Shown here one piece after another: positions 19,493 to 28,210 of a stretch of DNA of 64,000 nucleotides; position 1 is the first letter of the stretch, and each line of letters opens with the position of its first letter. The position numbers were made by a program, and so were the translations under genes. Below the pieces are notes generated by a model. That model ran no database searches, was not told the origin of the DNA, and was given only the letters and a program-made list of their open reading frames with translations. Source of the stretch: Sinomonas susongensis (GTDB lineage Bacteria > Actinomycetota > Actinomycetes > Actinomycetales > Micrococcaceae); contig NZ_SSNH01000006.1 in NCBI RefSeq assembly GCF_005877005.1, positions 207,331 through 271,330 of the forward strand, read 5' to 3'.

Positions 19493-20782
19493 CTAACCCG
19501 CCGTCCTCGCATCCGCCCCGGAGCCCACGAACTCCTTGCCCCGGGTCTCAGGCCCGAAGGCGATGAGCACGGCGATGAAGACCGCGATGATCGCGGCTAC
19601 GACCGCCATGGCGAGTGCGTAGTTTCCGCCGGCCGACTGGGCGATGAGGGCTTGGATGGTCGCGTTCGCGGCCGCTATGACATTGCCGACCTGGTACACG
19701 AACCCGGGCAGGACGGCGCGGGTCCCCTCGGGCACGAGCTCGTTGAGGTACGCGGGGACGACCCCCCACGCGCCCTGCACCATGAACTGGATGAGGAATG
19801 CGCCCACCCCGAGTGCCACGGAACCGGTGGAGAACGCCCACAGGGGGATGCAGGGGAGGGCGAGCAGCGCAAAGACGATGATCGTCCGCTTCCGCCCGAA
19901 GCGCTCCGAGAGCGTGCCGGCGATGAGGCCGCCGATGATCGCCGCGATGTTGTAGAAGATCGCGATGATGCTCACGGTTCCCGCGGTGAAGTGCTGCTGG
20001 ACCGTGAGGAACGTGGGGTAGAGGTCCTGCGTGCCGTGGCTGAAGAAGTTGAAGCCGGCCATGAGGAACACGGCGAAGACCAGGACCGGCCAGTTCGCTG
20101 CGACGGCTGGCCAGAATGCAGGCTTGCGCTCGCCCTGAATCCCGCCGTCGGGCCGGGCGCCTGCGGCGGAGCGGCGCGTCGCCGTCCACACGGGCGATTC
20201 GTCGACCCAGAAGAAGATGTACGCGGCCAAGAGGATCGGGACGACGCCGATGGCGAACATCCCGCGCCAGCCCACGGTGTCGATGAGCAGCCCGTAGATC
20301 ACGGACGCGATGAGGTAGCCGAGCGGGTAACCGGCCTGAAAGACTCCGGACACGAACCCACGGGAGCGGGTCGGGATGGACTCCATGGTGAGGGCCGAGG
20401 CAACGCCCCAGATGCCGCCCATGGCGACGCCGTACAGGAGGCGCAGCGCGAAGAACGTTTCGAAATTGGGCGAGAGCGCAGAAGCCAGCTCGATGAGCGA
20501 GAACACGACGATGTTCACCACGAGGATCGGCTTCCGGCCGAAACGCTCTGCGAGCGGGCCGAAGATGAGAGCCCCGACGGGGCGGAGGATCAGAGTGAAG
20601 GTGATCGCGAGCGTCGCAGTGACGATCGTGATGTGGAACTCCTTCGCCATCGTCGAGAGGACGAAGACGAGAACGAAGTAGTCGAACGCATCGAGGGTCC
20701 AACTGCCGGCGCCCGCGAACAGTGCCTTCCGCTGGGCGGGGGACCACCGTTCCTTCGGCGGGATCGTGCTGCTGCTTGGCAT
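19493..20782 (-). CDS. MFS transporter, sialate/carboxylate symporter-like
   Basis: 429-residue, 12-helix major facilitator. The motif LAERFGRKP after helix 2 and its copy LSERFGRKR after helix 7 are typical. An acidic residue in helix 1 (LDAFDYFVLVFVLS) resembles the carboxylate/sialate proton symporters (SHS and NanT-like). It lies upstream of marR on the same strand but the operator separates them, so it may be a separate transcript. Substrate is probably an organic acid, inferred from family only. Confidence 0.82.
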   Translation of the reverse strand: MPSSSTIPPKERWSPAQRKALFAGAGSWTLDAFDYFVLVFVLSTMAKEFHITIVTATLAITFTLILRPVGALIFGPLAERFGRKPILVVNIVVFSLIELASALSPNFETFFALRLLYGVAMGGIWGVASALTMESIPTRSRGFVSGVFQAGYPLGYLIASVIYGLLIDTVGWRGMFAIGVVPILLAAYIFFWVDESPVWTATRRSAAGARPDGGIQGERKPAFWPAVAANWPVLVFAVFLMAGFNFFSHGTQDLYPTFLTVQQHFTAGTVSIIAIFYNIAAIIGGLIAGTLSERFGRKRTIIVFALLALPCIPLWAFSTGSVALGVGAFLIQFMVQGAWGVVPAYLNELVPEGTRAVLPGFVYQVGNVIAAANATIQALIAQSAGGNYALAMAVVAAIIAVFIAVLIAFGPETRGKEFVGSGADARTAG

Positions 20783-20914
20783 GAGCTTGCCTTCCTCCCC
20801 TTCTCCTCCACCGCCTTTCCCACCTTCGGCCGTTTCACACAGGCTGTCCGGGGGACGGGGGAAGCGGCGTGTCCGATTTGCGCCGCGGGGGCGCTCAGGT
20901 GCAACCCTTGAGAG

Positions 20915-22036
20915 ATGGCGGCCAGCAGCCGATCCGGCACCTACCCAGCCCGCGAAACCCTGAGCAAGGCGCGCAGCTCGGCCCTTTCAGGGCTGCGCAA
21001 GGCCGTCGCCCGCAGCCGCCTCGAGCTCGCGGGGAAGACCGCGCTCGCGGCGGGGCTCGCTTGGGCCGTCGCCCCGTTCATGCCCGGCTCCGCAGCCCAC
21101 TATCCGTACTACGCCCCCCTCGGTGCACTCGTCACGATGTATCCGACGGTTGCCGACTCCGCACGGAAGGGCCTTCAGAGCCTCCTCGGGCTCGGCCTCG
21201 GAATCGGCGTCGCCTTCGCCGTGGCCACGTTCACGGGTGCGAACGCCGCTGCGGTCGCGGCCGTCGTCGGCCTCGGCGTCCTGGTCGGCGGGCTGCCGCG
21301 CATGGGCGCCGCGAGCGACTGGGTGCCCATGGCCGGGCTGTTCGTTCTGGTCATCGGCGGCCAGCGCGCAGACACCTTCTCGCTGGCCTACCTGCTGCAG
21401 ATGGCGGTGGGCGTCGGGATCGGCTTCGCCGTCAATTGGCTCATCCTGCCACCACTTCACTTCCAGGCGATAAGCCTTGCCTTCGCCCGCCAGCGCCATG
21501 CGCTCGCACGGCAGCTCGAGGACATGGCGGAGGCCATGGACGAATCCTGGCCGCCGGACCACAGCGACTGGGCGGAACGGGACGAGCAGCTCGCACGGAC
21601 GGCCGGCGAGGTCCGGCAGGCCGTGCACCGCGCCGAGGTGAGCGCGCGCGCCAACCCGCGGCGCCGTCGTCATCCGCGCGACCTCGGCGAGGACCTCAAG
21701 GACCTCCGCGCCGTCGAGCGCCTCACCTTCCAGGTCCAGGACATCACCGACGTCCTCGCGAGCGCCATCTGGGAGGAGCGCGCAGGGACCACGGTTCCCC
21801 CCGAGCTGACGCGGGAACTCGGAGTAGCGCTTCGAGCATCATCCAAGGTCGTGCGGGCGTGGGGAGAGGACGACGTCGATGGGCTGGTGGAGGAGGCCGA
21901 GGGCGCCCTGGCCGTGCTCAGCACGGGGTTCGCCGAGGTCATTTCGAGGGACGTGTCGGTCAACGCCACAGCGTCCGTCGCGATGAGCCTCCGGCGTATG
22001 GTCCAGATCGTGAGGAGCCGCTCCTCGGCTCGCTAG
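20915..22036 (+). CDS. FUSC/ArAE-type membrane protein
   Basis: 373 residues. About six membrane helices occupy residues 35-190 (from LAGKTALAAGLAWAVAPF to FAVNWLILPP), followed by a roughly 180-residue helical cytoplasmic domain. This is the layout of aromatic acid exporter/FUSC proteins. ATG 20915 has only a weak GAG sequence before it. It is divergent from the MFS gene. Role in export is a family inference. Confidence 0.82.
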   Translation: MAASSRSGTYPARETLSKARSSALSGLRKAVARSRLELAGKTALAAGLAWAVAPFMPGSAAHYPYYAPLGALVTMYPTVADSARKGLQSLLGLGLGIGVAFAVATFTGANAAAVAAVVGLGVLVGGLPRMGAASDWVPMAGLFVLVIGGQRADTFSLAYLLQMAVGVGIGFAVNWLILPPLHFQAISLAFARQRHALARQLEDMAEAMDESWPPDHSDWAERDEQLARTAGEVRQAVHRAEVSARANPRRRRHPRDLGEDLKDLRAVERLTFQVQDITDVLASAIWEERAGTTVPPELTRELGVALRASSKVVRAWGEDDVDGLVEEAEGALAVLSTGFAEVISRDVSVNATASVAMSLRRMVQIVRSRSSAR

Positions 22037-22056
22037 CGCTCGCCGGCGCTCGAGTG

Positions 22057-22428
22057 CTAGCGGGTGGCCGGCCGCTGCGAGGGGCGGGATTCGACGGTTG
22101 GGGACCGGGATCCGGCCATTCGGGACTGGGACATGTACGAACGGGACCGGCGACGCTCCGTCGCCGCGACCAGATCGGCGACACTGATCTCGATGCCCTG
22201 CCACGGATTCTGACTGCTCGGCAGCACGAGCTCGCTCAACGGCACGTCCCGGCGCTGGGTGCGGCCCGTGCCGCAGACCCACAGCACCTTGGCCCGCGCT
22301 TCGCCGACGGACACCAGGTAGCCGTGGACCTCCGCCTTTCCCTTGCGGACGATGACCTTCCGGTTTCCGGCCATGGCGATGGCCAGATCCTCGCGGCTTG
22401 CACCGTTCGCGTCGGTAGGTTCCACCAC
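22057..22428 (-). CDS. Hypothetical protein
   Basis: 123 residues, not recognised. The central part NRKVIVRKGKAEVHGYLVSVGEARAKVLWVCG looks like a small beta-rich fold, and the last 40 residues are basic and Ser/Arg-rich. A GTG start at 22428 is preceded by GGGGTG. Met19 (22374) is an alternative. It converges on the FUSC gene. Coding is supported by GC-rich third positions only. Confidence 0.55.
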   Translation of the reverse strand: MVEPTDANGASREDLAIAMAGNRKVIVRKGKAEVHGYLVSVGEARAKVLWVCGTGRTQRRDVPLSELVLPSSQNPWQGIEISVADLVAATERRRSRSYMSQSRMAGSRSPTVESRPSQRPATR

Positions 22429-22579
22429 AGCACCCCCTGAGCAGAGGCTCCTACACAGGTACAGGATGGACCGCCGGACGGCAGGGCGCCAGAGACTTTC
22501 AGAAGGAATTCAGGCCGGCGTGAGGTCGCTCGGAGAGGAGCCGAAATGGCGCCCGCGAGGGAGGGCCGGACATGGCCGA

Positions 22580-22613
22580 CCGGAGGACTCCCCGGCCCTT
22601 CGGAGTCCTCCGG
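22580..22613 (-). terminator. Hairpin after small membrane gene
   Basis: A perfect 12-base stem, CCGGAGGACTCC against GGAGTCCTCCGG, has a ten-base loop. It lies just beyond the stop of the minus-strand gene at 22653, and also downstream of nothing on the plus strand. No T-run, as often in high-GC actinobacteria. Confidence 0.55.
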
Positions 22614-22652
22614 CCGGTATCTCTGGGGGGGGTCTGTGCCTGACGGCTGGCG

Positions 22653-22874
22653 TCAGAGCACCTTCTTCTCCTCGAGCCTCAGGGCGATGCCGATCGCAAA
22701 GAACGTCGGCGCCCAGTGGCCCACGAAGATGCCCCACCGGTCGGATTGAGCGCGGTCATGCCGCGGGTTGATCCGGCTGAAGGTCCAGGAGAGGACCGAG
22801 AGCCCGATTGATCCGAATCCCGCCATGTAGGCGTATTCGCTCTTGATTCCCATGTCATGCAGTTTCTCCAGCAT
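22653..22874 (-). CDS. Small membrane protein, hypothetical
   Basis: 73 residues with two hydrophobic stretches (YMAGFGSIGLSVLSWTF and RWGIFVGHWAPTFFAIGIAL) and a charged C-terminal LRLEEKKVL. The ATG at 22874 follows TGAGGAGT, a strong ribosome-binding site. I do not recognise a named family, although similar short proteins occur in related actinobacteria as far as I recall. Likely an integral membrane protein with two helices. Confidence 0.75.
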   Translation of the reverse strand: MLEKLHDMGIKSEYAYMAGFGSIGLSVLSWTFSRINPRHDRAQSDRWGIFVGHWAPTFFAIGIALRLEEKKVL

Positions 22875-22987
22875 GACTCCTCAATGCCCAGCCGCCGCGG
22901 TTTGAATCCTCATCGTGCCACCCATCATTTGGGGAAAGGATGAACTCTGACCAGAATCGTGCTCCCAGGCAAAGCCCAGCGGCGCGG

Positions 22988-23293
22988 TCAGTTCGGCGTG
23001 ATGGCGTCGATCGACCACTCGTGGCCGAGGATCTCTTCGAGCACCGAGCGGCGCTTTTCGCAGAGGGTTCCGCGCTGGGCGTGCCCCTTCTGGGCCTCGA
23101 GCCAGCGGCCGAGGAGGGCTTCATCGGCATGCCGGCCAGTCGGTTCCGGTGCCCTGCGGTGGGTTCTGCAGAAGTCTCTGAGCTGATCGACAGCGGCACC
23201 GAACAGCCCGTCCTCGGGCTGCGGCACTTCGCGGACGTCCGTGATCTGGCGGGAAAGCTCCCGCCTCATGAACTCGTCCAAGAATTCCCCCAT
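22988..23293 (-). CDS. Helicase-associated (HA) domain protein
   Basis: 101 residues. The segment from LRDFCRTHRRAP to LGRWLEAQKGHAQRGTLCEKRRSVLEEILGHEW follows the pattern of the helicase-associated repeat: a conserved Trp, a basic helix, then L-G-x-x-W. No helicase domain is attached, so it is an orphan module that may bind nucleic acid. The start has no clear ribosome-binding site, and Met9 is an alternative. Confidence is moderate. Confidence 0.6.
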   Translation of the reverse strand: MGEFLDEFMRRELSRQITDVREVPQPEDGLFGAAVDQLRDFCRTHRRAPEPTGRHADEALLGRWLEAQKGHAQRGTLCEKRRSVLEEILGHEWSIDAITPN

Positions 23294-23433
23294 TCGTTTT
23301 ACGTGCTTGATGGCCGGGATTATTCAACTTCAAGCTGGGAGCCAGCTGTCAGTTTCCGCGTGACCCTACGCCGTCTCGGGTGGGCACCCAAGTCGCCCAG
23401 CATCCTTTCCGAATGCCGGACACATTCCATCGA

Positions 23434-23439
23434 TAGGAT
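23434..23439 (+). promoter_or_regulatory. -10 box of corA, leaderless type
   Basis: TAGGAT ends six bases before the corA ATG, placing transcription start at or next to the start codon. There is no ribosome-binding site. Confidence 0.6.
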
Positions 23440-23445
23440 GGCCGA

Positions 23446-24414
23446 ATGGTGCGTTCCCGGCTTTACCGCGACGGCAAGCTCGAGCGCGAGGATCTGGCTC
23501 TCGATGAAATCGAGGGCATCCTCGCCCAAGATGGAGTGGCGGTCTGGATCGACTACGAGTCGCCCAGCGAAGAGGATCTCGGGGCCATGGAGACGATCTT
23601 CGGGCTCCACCGGCTTGCGATCGAGGACGCGATGCACGAGCACCAGCGCCCCAAGCTCGATCGCTACCCAACCCACCTCTTCCTTGCGGCCTACGAGGCC
23701 TCGCTCGTTCCGGAGGGGAATGAGCTGACCGTGAGCGAGGTGAAGGCGTTCATCACCCGCAAGGCACTCGTCACCGTCCACGGTGCGGACTTTGCCTCCG
23801 AGCGTCTGGCTGAGAAGTGGGACCAGGAGAACGACCTGGCGGGCCACGGCACCGCCTTCCTGCTCTGGGGCCTCGTCGACCTCCTCGTGGACGGCCATTT
23901 CGACGTGGTCCAGGACCTCGACGAGCGCATCGAGGGCCTTGAGGACGCCCTTTTCGACGATCACTCGTCGGACCACGATCTCCAGCGGCGCTCCTTCGAG
24001 CTTCGGAAGAGCCTCGTACGGCTCCGCCGAATCGTGCTCCCCATGCGCGAGGTGCTCAACACGGTCCTGCGCCGGGACCTCGACATCGCGGACCAGTCGA
24101 TGCAGCCGTTCTTCCAGGACGTGTACGACCACGTCCTGAGGGCCTCCGACTGGACGGAGTCACTCCGCGATCTGGTCGGCAGCATCCTCGAGACGCACAT
24201 CAGCATCCAAGGCAACCGGATGAACCTCGTGATGAAGAAGCTCACGAGCTGGGCTGCGATCATCGCGGTCCCCACGGCGGTGACTGGCTTCTTCGGCCAG
24301 AATGTGCCGTTCCTCGGGTTCCAGAGCATGCTCGGCCTCATCCTGTCGCTGAGCTTGATCATCGTCGGGGCGTTCGGTCTGTATGTGCTCTTCCGGAGCA
24401 AGGAATGGCTCTGA
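23446..24414 (+). CDS. corA: CorA family divalent cation channel
   Basis: 322-residue magnesium/cobalt transporter. A long soluble N-terminal domain with the coiled stalk (DLDERIEGLEDALF, RRSFELRKSLVRLRR) precedes two C-terminal helices. The pore motif, GMN in classical CorA, is GQN here (284-286, FFGQNVPF), as in some actinobacterial members. The start appears leaderless. It probably imports Mg2+ as a pentamer; the altered motif leaves ion preference open. Confidence 0.9.
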   Translation: MVRSRLYRDGKLEREDLALDEIEGILAQDGVAVWIDYESPSEEDLGAMETIFGLHRLAIEDAMHEHQRPKLDRYPTHLFLAAYEASLVPEGNELTVSEVKAFITRKALVTVHGADFASERLAEKWDQENDLAGHGTAFLLWGLVDLLVDGHFDVVQDLDERIEGLEDALFDDHSSDHDLQRRSFELRKSLVRLRRIVLPMREVLNTVLRRDLDIADQSMQPFFQDVYDHVLRASDWTESLRDLVGSILETHISIQGNRMNLVMKKLTSWAAIIAVPTAVTGFFGQNVPFLGFQSMLGLILSLSLIIVGAFGLYVLFRSKEWL

Positions 24415-24461
24415 CCCACAGGGATGGGCAATCGCCTTACCGTCGGGTAACATCATCGGTT

Positions 24462-24668
24462 GTGGGTGACGAAACTCACACTCGGCTACTCGGGACTGGG
24501 GCATCAATGGACGTAAGCACCATGCGCGAACTCGCGCTGCAGATCAGCGGCATCGATACTGTCGTTGCCCTCTCCGCAACGTCGGGAACTCCCGTGGTGA
24601 CGCCCTCCGATGCAGCGTCTTCTGGCCACGATGCCCAGGCGCCCTCAGCTCCGGCGACTGCCCGTTAG
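24462..24668 (+). CDS. Possible small leaderless gene
   Basis: 68 residues from a GTG at 24462, not recognised. A TAACAT (24448-24453) lies eight bases upstream and could be the -10 of a leaderless transcript. The middle part, MRELALQISGIDTVVALSATSG, is plausible protein, but the end is Pro/Ala/Ser filler. It converges on the HTH gene that starts 243 bases away. Treat as tentative. Confidence 0.35.
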   Translation: MGDETHTRLLGTGASMDVSTMRELALQISGIDTVVALSATSGTPVVTPSDAASSGHDAQAPSAPATAR

Positions 24669-24680
24669 GCGGCAGGACCT

Positions 24681-24911
24681 CTAGTAGGACTGGGCCCTCC
24701 GGAGCAGTTCACTCGGGTCGACCTCGAGGCTGTCGCAGATCGCCAGGAACGTCATGAGCGGCATGTCGCGGATCCCTGCGAGGTACTGGAACAGGACATC
24801 CACGGGCACGCCGGACCGGTAGGCGAGGAGGTCCATGGAGACCTGCCGCGCCGACTTCTCAACGCGTAGCTCTGCGGCGACAGCCGAGACGCGGGTATCC
24901 CCGTAAACCAT
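24681..24911 (-). CDS. Small helix-turn-helix (XRE-like) protein
   Basis: 76 residues made almost entirely of a Cro/CI-like domain: MDLLAYRSGVPVDVLFQYLAGIRDMPLMTFLAICDSLEVDPSELL has the helix 2-helix 3 spacing and the closing DPSELL. No ribosome-binding site is seen before ATG 24911. It could be a stand-alone regulator. No toxin-like partner is recognisable next to it. Confidence 0.65.
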   Translation of the reverse strand: MVYGDTRVSAVAAELRVEKSARQVSMDLLAYRSGVPVDVLFQYLAGIRDMPLMTFLAICDSLEVDPSELLRRAQSY

Positions 24912-25066
24912 AGAGGGAAAGTACCCGGGGAGAAGGCCGGGCTAACGGCCGTTATGCGAATGTGTCTCCGGTTGCTGGCCCCGCTAGCGAAGGGCACTCA
25001 GGCTGCTCGAAAATGCGCATGGTCGGCGCAGAGAGGAATCGATTGACCGCTCAAGGTGCGCTGTGT

Positions 25067-25105
25067 GAGCATAAATGTGCTCGATAAGAGCAAGAGCTGA
25101 TGCTC
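25067..25105. promoter_or_regulatory. Candidate DeoR operator, paired GAGCA inverted repeats
   Basis: Two inverted repeats follow each other: GAGCA (25067) with TGCTC (25078-25082), and GAGCA (25088) with TGCTC (25101-25105). Starts of the two left arms are 21 bases apart. The element lies 57-95 bases before the kinase start in a 250-base gap without any other gene. Control by the DeoR encoded at the end of the operon is inferred. Confidence 0.5.
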
Positions 25106-25161
25106 CTCCTGTTCGCCCTGCCTAGTCAATCGAGGGTCATGCCCGTTTGGACCGATGCGTG

Positions 25162-26427
25162 ATGGTCTCCACCGTCGTCATCGCCGATGATCTCACCGGG
25201 GCTGCCGATTCCGCCGTCGCGTTCGCTCGCCGGGCCCGCACTGTTGTGGTCACGCGCCCTGGCGCCGAGTGGCCCGAAGCGGAGGTCGTCGCGGTCTCGA
25301 CGGAGAGCCGTCATCTGGACCCCGAACAAGCCCGAGCCCTCGTGAGGGACGCGACGTGGAAAGCAGCGAGAGCAGGGGCGCTCGTCTTCAAGAAGATCGA
25401 TTCGCTCCTGCGAGGAAACGTCGGAGCGGAAGTGGCCGGAGTCCTCGACGTCTTGGCGCCCAGAGGCCCCGTGCTTGCAGTCTTGGCGCCAGCGTTCCCC
25501 AGAACGGGACGCACGACCGAACGAGGCAGCGTCTTGCTTGACGGCGTCCCTCTTCCTGGTCGTTCGAGCGTGTCCGAGGCGATGGCAGGGGTCGGGCTGA
25601 GCTGCGCCGTCGTGCAGCGTGCGGACTGGACCGACGAACAGTCCTTGATCCGACGCCTCCGCGCCTTGCTCGCCTCGGGCATTCAGGCGGCAGTAGCCGA
25701 CGCCGCGACCGAGGAAGACCTGTCCGCGATCGCAGCGGCGACTGAAGCCTTGGGAAGAGAAGCATTCCTCGTGGGAACCGGTGGCATCGCCGCGCATCTG
25801 GCCGGGCGGGCAGAAGCTGGTCGGGCTCCTCTTCCCGACAGGCCAGCGTCTCCCCGCAGGCCACCGCTCGCAGCAGTCGAGCCGCCTCCACCTGCCGGAA
25901 GCCGCCCGCTGATGGTGGTGGGCAGCTACTCGACGACGAGCCGGCTTCAGCTGGAGGAGCTGATTCGGATCGGTTTCCCACACGTCCAGCTGCCTCGCCT
26001 CAGTGCTCCCCTCGGCCCCGAGGAGCGGGACGCCGTCGGAGCCCTGCACGCCGCCTTGGGTGAGGGCGGCGCCGTGCTGACCCCGCATCTGGGCGATCCC
26101 CTCGACAAGTCTCGGGCCGCCCTTGTCTCCCGAGCTCTGGCTTCGGCCGTGGCCGCAGCCGTGCCGTATGCCTCAGCCCTTGTCGTCTCAGGGGGAGAGA
26201 CCGCGGCTGCGGTGCTCGAGGCGCTGGGCACCCCACTGTTCTGGCCGCACACCGAGCTGCTGCCCGGCGTCGTCCTCGCCGAACTGCCCGGACAGACCCT
26301 CCCCTTCGTCATCAAGTCCGGCAGCTTCGGGGGAACGGAGACCTTGGCAGAGGTCGCCGCCCTCCTGGGCTGGACCCACCCCTCGCTTTCCGCCCCACAC
26401 CCTGAGAAGAGGAGCACGAGGCCATGA
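25162..26427 (+). CDS. Four-carbon acid sugar kinase family protein
   Basis: 421-residue kinase of the DUF1537 family (OtnK/DtnK). The N-terminal signature VVIADDLTGAADSAVAFARR is intact, and the C-terminal nucleotide domain has ALVVSGGETAAAVLEALG and GSFGGTETLAEV. ATG 25162 is chosen; TTG 25147 and GTG 25159 are in frame, and none has a good ribosome-binding site. Followed by a PdxA2, it should phosphorylate a four-carbon acid such as D-threonate or D-erythronate at C4. Exact sugar acid is inferred. Confidence 0.88.
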   Translation: MVSTVVIADDLTGAADSAVAFARRARTVVVTRPGAEWPEAEVVAVSTESRHLDPEQARALVRDATWKAARAGALVFKKIDSLLRGNVGAEVAGVLDVLAPRGPVLAVLAPAFPRTGRTTERGSVLLDGVPLPGRSSVSEAMAGVGLSCAVVQRADWTDEQSLIRRLRALLASGIQAAVADAATEEDLSAIAAATEALGREAFLVGTGGIAAHLAGRAEAGRAPLPDRPASPRRPPLAAVEPPPPAGSRPLMVVGSYSTTSRLQLEELIRIGFPHVQLPRLSAPLGPEERDAVGALHAALGEGGAVLTPHLGDPLDKSRAALVSRALASAVAAAVPYASALVVSGGETAAAVLEALGTPLFWPHTELLPGVVLAELPGQTLPFVIKSGSFGGTETLAEVAALLGWTHPSLSAPHPEKRSTRP

Positions 26428-27443
26428 GCCTTCCGATCGTTGCCGTCACGATGGGAGACCCAGCAGGGGTCGGTCCCGAGATCATTGCGAAGTCCATGGC
26501 GGACGAGAGGCTGCACGAGCAGGCCCGCGTGCTCGTCATCGGGGATCTCCACCGCCTCCAGCAGGCGATGGACATCGTCGGCAGCACGCTGTCTGTCCGC
26601 TCCATCGCTTCCGTCGGGGAAGCGCTCTTCGAGCGGTCCGGCATCGACGTCTTCGACATCCCGGGCCTCGACCCTGACCTGCCGTGGGGCGAGCTGTCGC
26701 CGCAGGCCGGCCACGCGGCATACCTCTACATCAAGAAGGCGGTCGAGCTCGCTCTCGGCGGCGAGATCGACGCCATCTGCACGGCACCGCTCAACAAGGC
26801 CGCACTCCATGCAGCCGGGCACCGGTATCCGGGGCACACGGAACTCCTGGCCGAGCTCACCGGAACCCCCGAGGTCTCGATGATGCTCACCGCTCCGCGC
26901 ATGCGCGTCATCCACGTGACGACCCATATCGGTCTCATCGATGCGATTGCCAAGATCGACGGTCCGCTCGTCTACCGCACCATCCGTCGCGGCTACGAGC
27001 TGCTGGTCCGCGCGGGAATTGAGAACCCACGCATCGGGGTGGCCGCCATCAACCCCCATGCGGGCGAGAATGGGCTCTTCGGCTACGGCGAGGAGGCCGA
27101 GAAGATCGCCCCGGGCATCGCACGGGCGGAGGCGGAGGGCATCCACGCGGAGGGGCCGCTTCCTGCTGACACGCTCTTCTTCCGGGCCGGACGCGGCGAC
27201 TACGACCTCGTCGTCGCCATGTACCACGATCAGGGCCACGGCCCCGTGAAGGTTCTCGGGCTGGAAAACGGAGTGAACATCACGGTCGGCCTTCCCGTCG
27301 TCCGGACTTCCGTGGACCACGGCACCGCGTTCGACATCGCCGGCAAGAACCTCGCCGACCACGCGTCCATGCTCGAAGCGCTCCGCGCCGCCGTCGACCT
27401 CGCCGGCGTGCGGGACGGATCCACGAAAGAAACGGGGGCATGA
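26424..27443 (+). CDS. PdxA-like 4-phospho-D-threonate/erythronate dehydrogenase
   Basis: 339-residue NAD-dependent decarboxylating dehydrogenase of the PdxA family. MGDPAGVGPEI opens the protein, and the metal-binding histidines lie in VTTHIGL, NPHAGENGLFG and MYHDQGHGPVK. It overlaps the kinase by four bases. In known threonate/erythronate operons the PdxA2 partner oxidises and decarboxylates the 4-phospho acid to dihydroxyacetone phosphate. With a kinase neighbour rather than PLP genes, this role is more likely than vitamin B6 synthesis. Confidence 0.9.
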   Translation: MSLPIVAVTMGDPAGVGPEIIAKSMADERLHEQARVLVIGDLHRLQQAMDIVGSTLSVRSIASVGEALFERSGIDVFDIPGLDPDLPWGELSPQAGHAAYLYIKKAVELALGGEIDAICTAPLNKAALHAAGHRYPGHTELLAELTGTPEVSMMLTAPRMRVIHVTTHIGLIDAIAKIDGPLVYRTIRRGYELLVRAGIENPRIGVAAINPHAGENGLFGYGEEAEKIAPGIARAEAEGIHAEGPLPADTLFFRAGRGDYDLVVAMYHDQGHGPVKVLGLENGVNITVGLPVVRTSVDHGTAFDIAGKNLADHASMLEALRAAVDLAGVRDGSTKETGA

Positions 27444-28210
27444 ACGCTGCCGAGCGGCGCTCGCGCATCGCCGCGAGCCTCGAACTGCGTCCGGCAACCG
27501 TGGACGAGCTCGCCGGGGAGTTCGATGTGTCCCTCTCCACCATCCGGCGCGACCTCGACCGCCTGGCCGGCAGTGGGCGGATCCTGCGCACCTACGGAGG
27601 CGCGGCCCCTGCCAGTCCGAAGAGGGAGCAGAGCCTGCGGGAGCGTGAACTGACGGCGAGCGAGGCGAAGGAAGCCATCGGACGTCAGGCCGCCTCCCTC
27701 GTGGCGCCTGGCTCGGTGAACATCCTCGACGCCGGCACCACCGTCGGGGCGCTTGCCCGCTGCCTGACGGCGCGCGAGGACGTCACCGTCGTCACGAACG
27801 GCATGACGACGGCGCGCGCACTCGAGCATGCTGACGGCGTCGAAGTCGTGCTGCTCGGCGGCCGCTTGCGCCACATCAGCTCCGGGACCGTCGGCCCACT
27901 CGCAGAGGCGGCCCTCGCCGCTCTGACCGCTGACGCCGCGTTCCTCGGCGCGGACGGTGTGAGCGCCCGCCGGGGGCTCAGCGAAGAGACGGACCAGCAG
28001 GCCTCACTCAAGCGAGCCATGGTCCAAGCCGCCGAGCAGCTCTACGTCCTGGCAGACGCAACGAAGCTCGAGGCCAGCGCGGGCCACTGGTGGACTCCCA
28101 TCGAACGGCCGTGGACCCTCATCACCGACGCCTCGGCGAGCGAAGACCAGCTCCGGCCGTTCCGAGACAATCCTCACGTCACCCTGCTGGTCGTCGAATC
28201 AGGCGCGTGA
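27440..28210 (+). CDS. DeoR family transcriptional regulator
   Basis: 256 residues with an N-terminal helix-turn-helix (ELAGEFDVSLSTIRRDLDRLAGSGRILRTYGG) and a C-terminal sugar-phosphate-sensing domain (NILDAGTTVGALARCL, VVTNGMTTARAL, VVLLGGRL). It overlaps pdxA2 by four bases as the last gene of the operon, so it probably represses the operon through the GAGCA repeats at 25067-25105. It converges with the adenine deaminase, sharing 12 bases. Confidence 0.92.
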   Translation: MNAAERRSRIAASLELRPATVDELAGEFDVSLSTIRRDLDRLAGSGRILRTYGGAAPASPKREQSLRERELTASEAKEAIGRQAASLVAPGSVNILDAGTTVGALARCLTAREDVTVVTNGMTTARALEHADGVEVVLLGGRLRHISSGTVGPLAEAALAALTADAAFLGADGVSARRGLSEETDQQASLKRAMVQAAEQLYVLADATKLEASAGHWWTPIERPWTLITDASASEDQLRPFRDNPHVTLLVVESGA

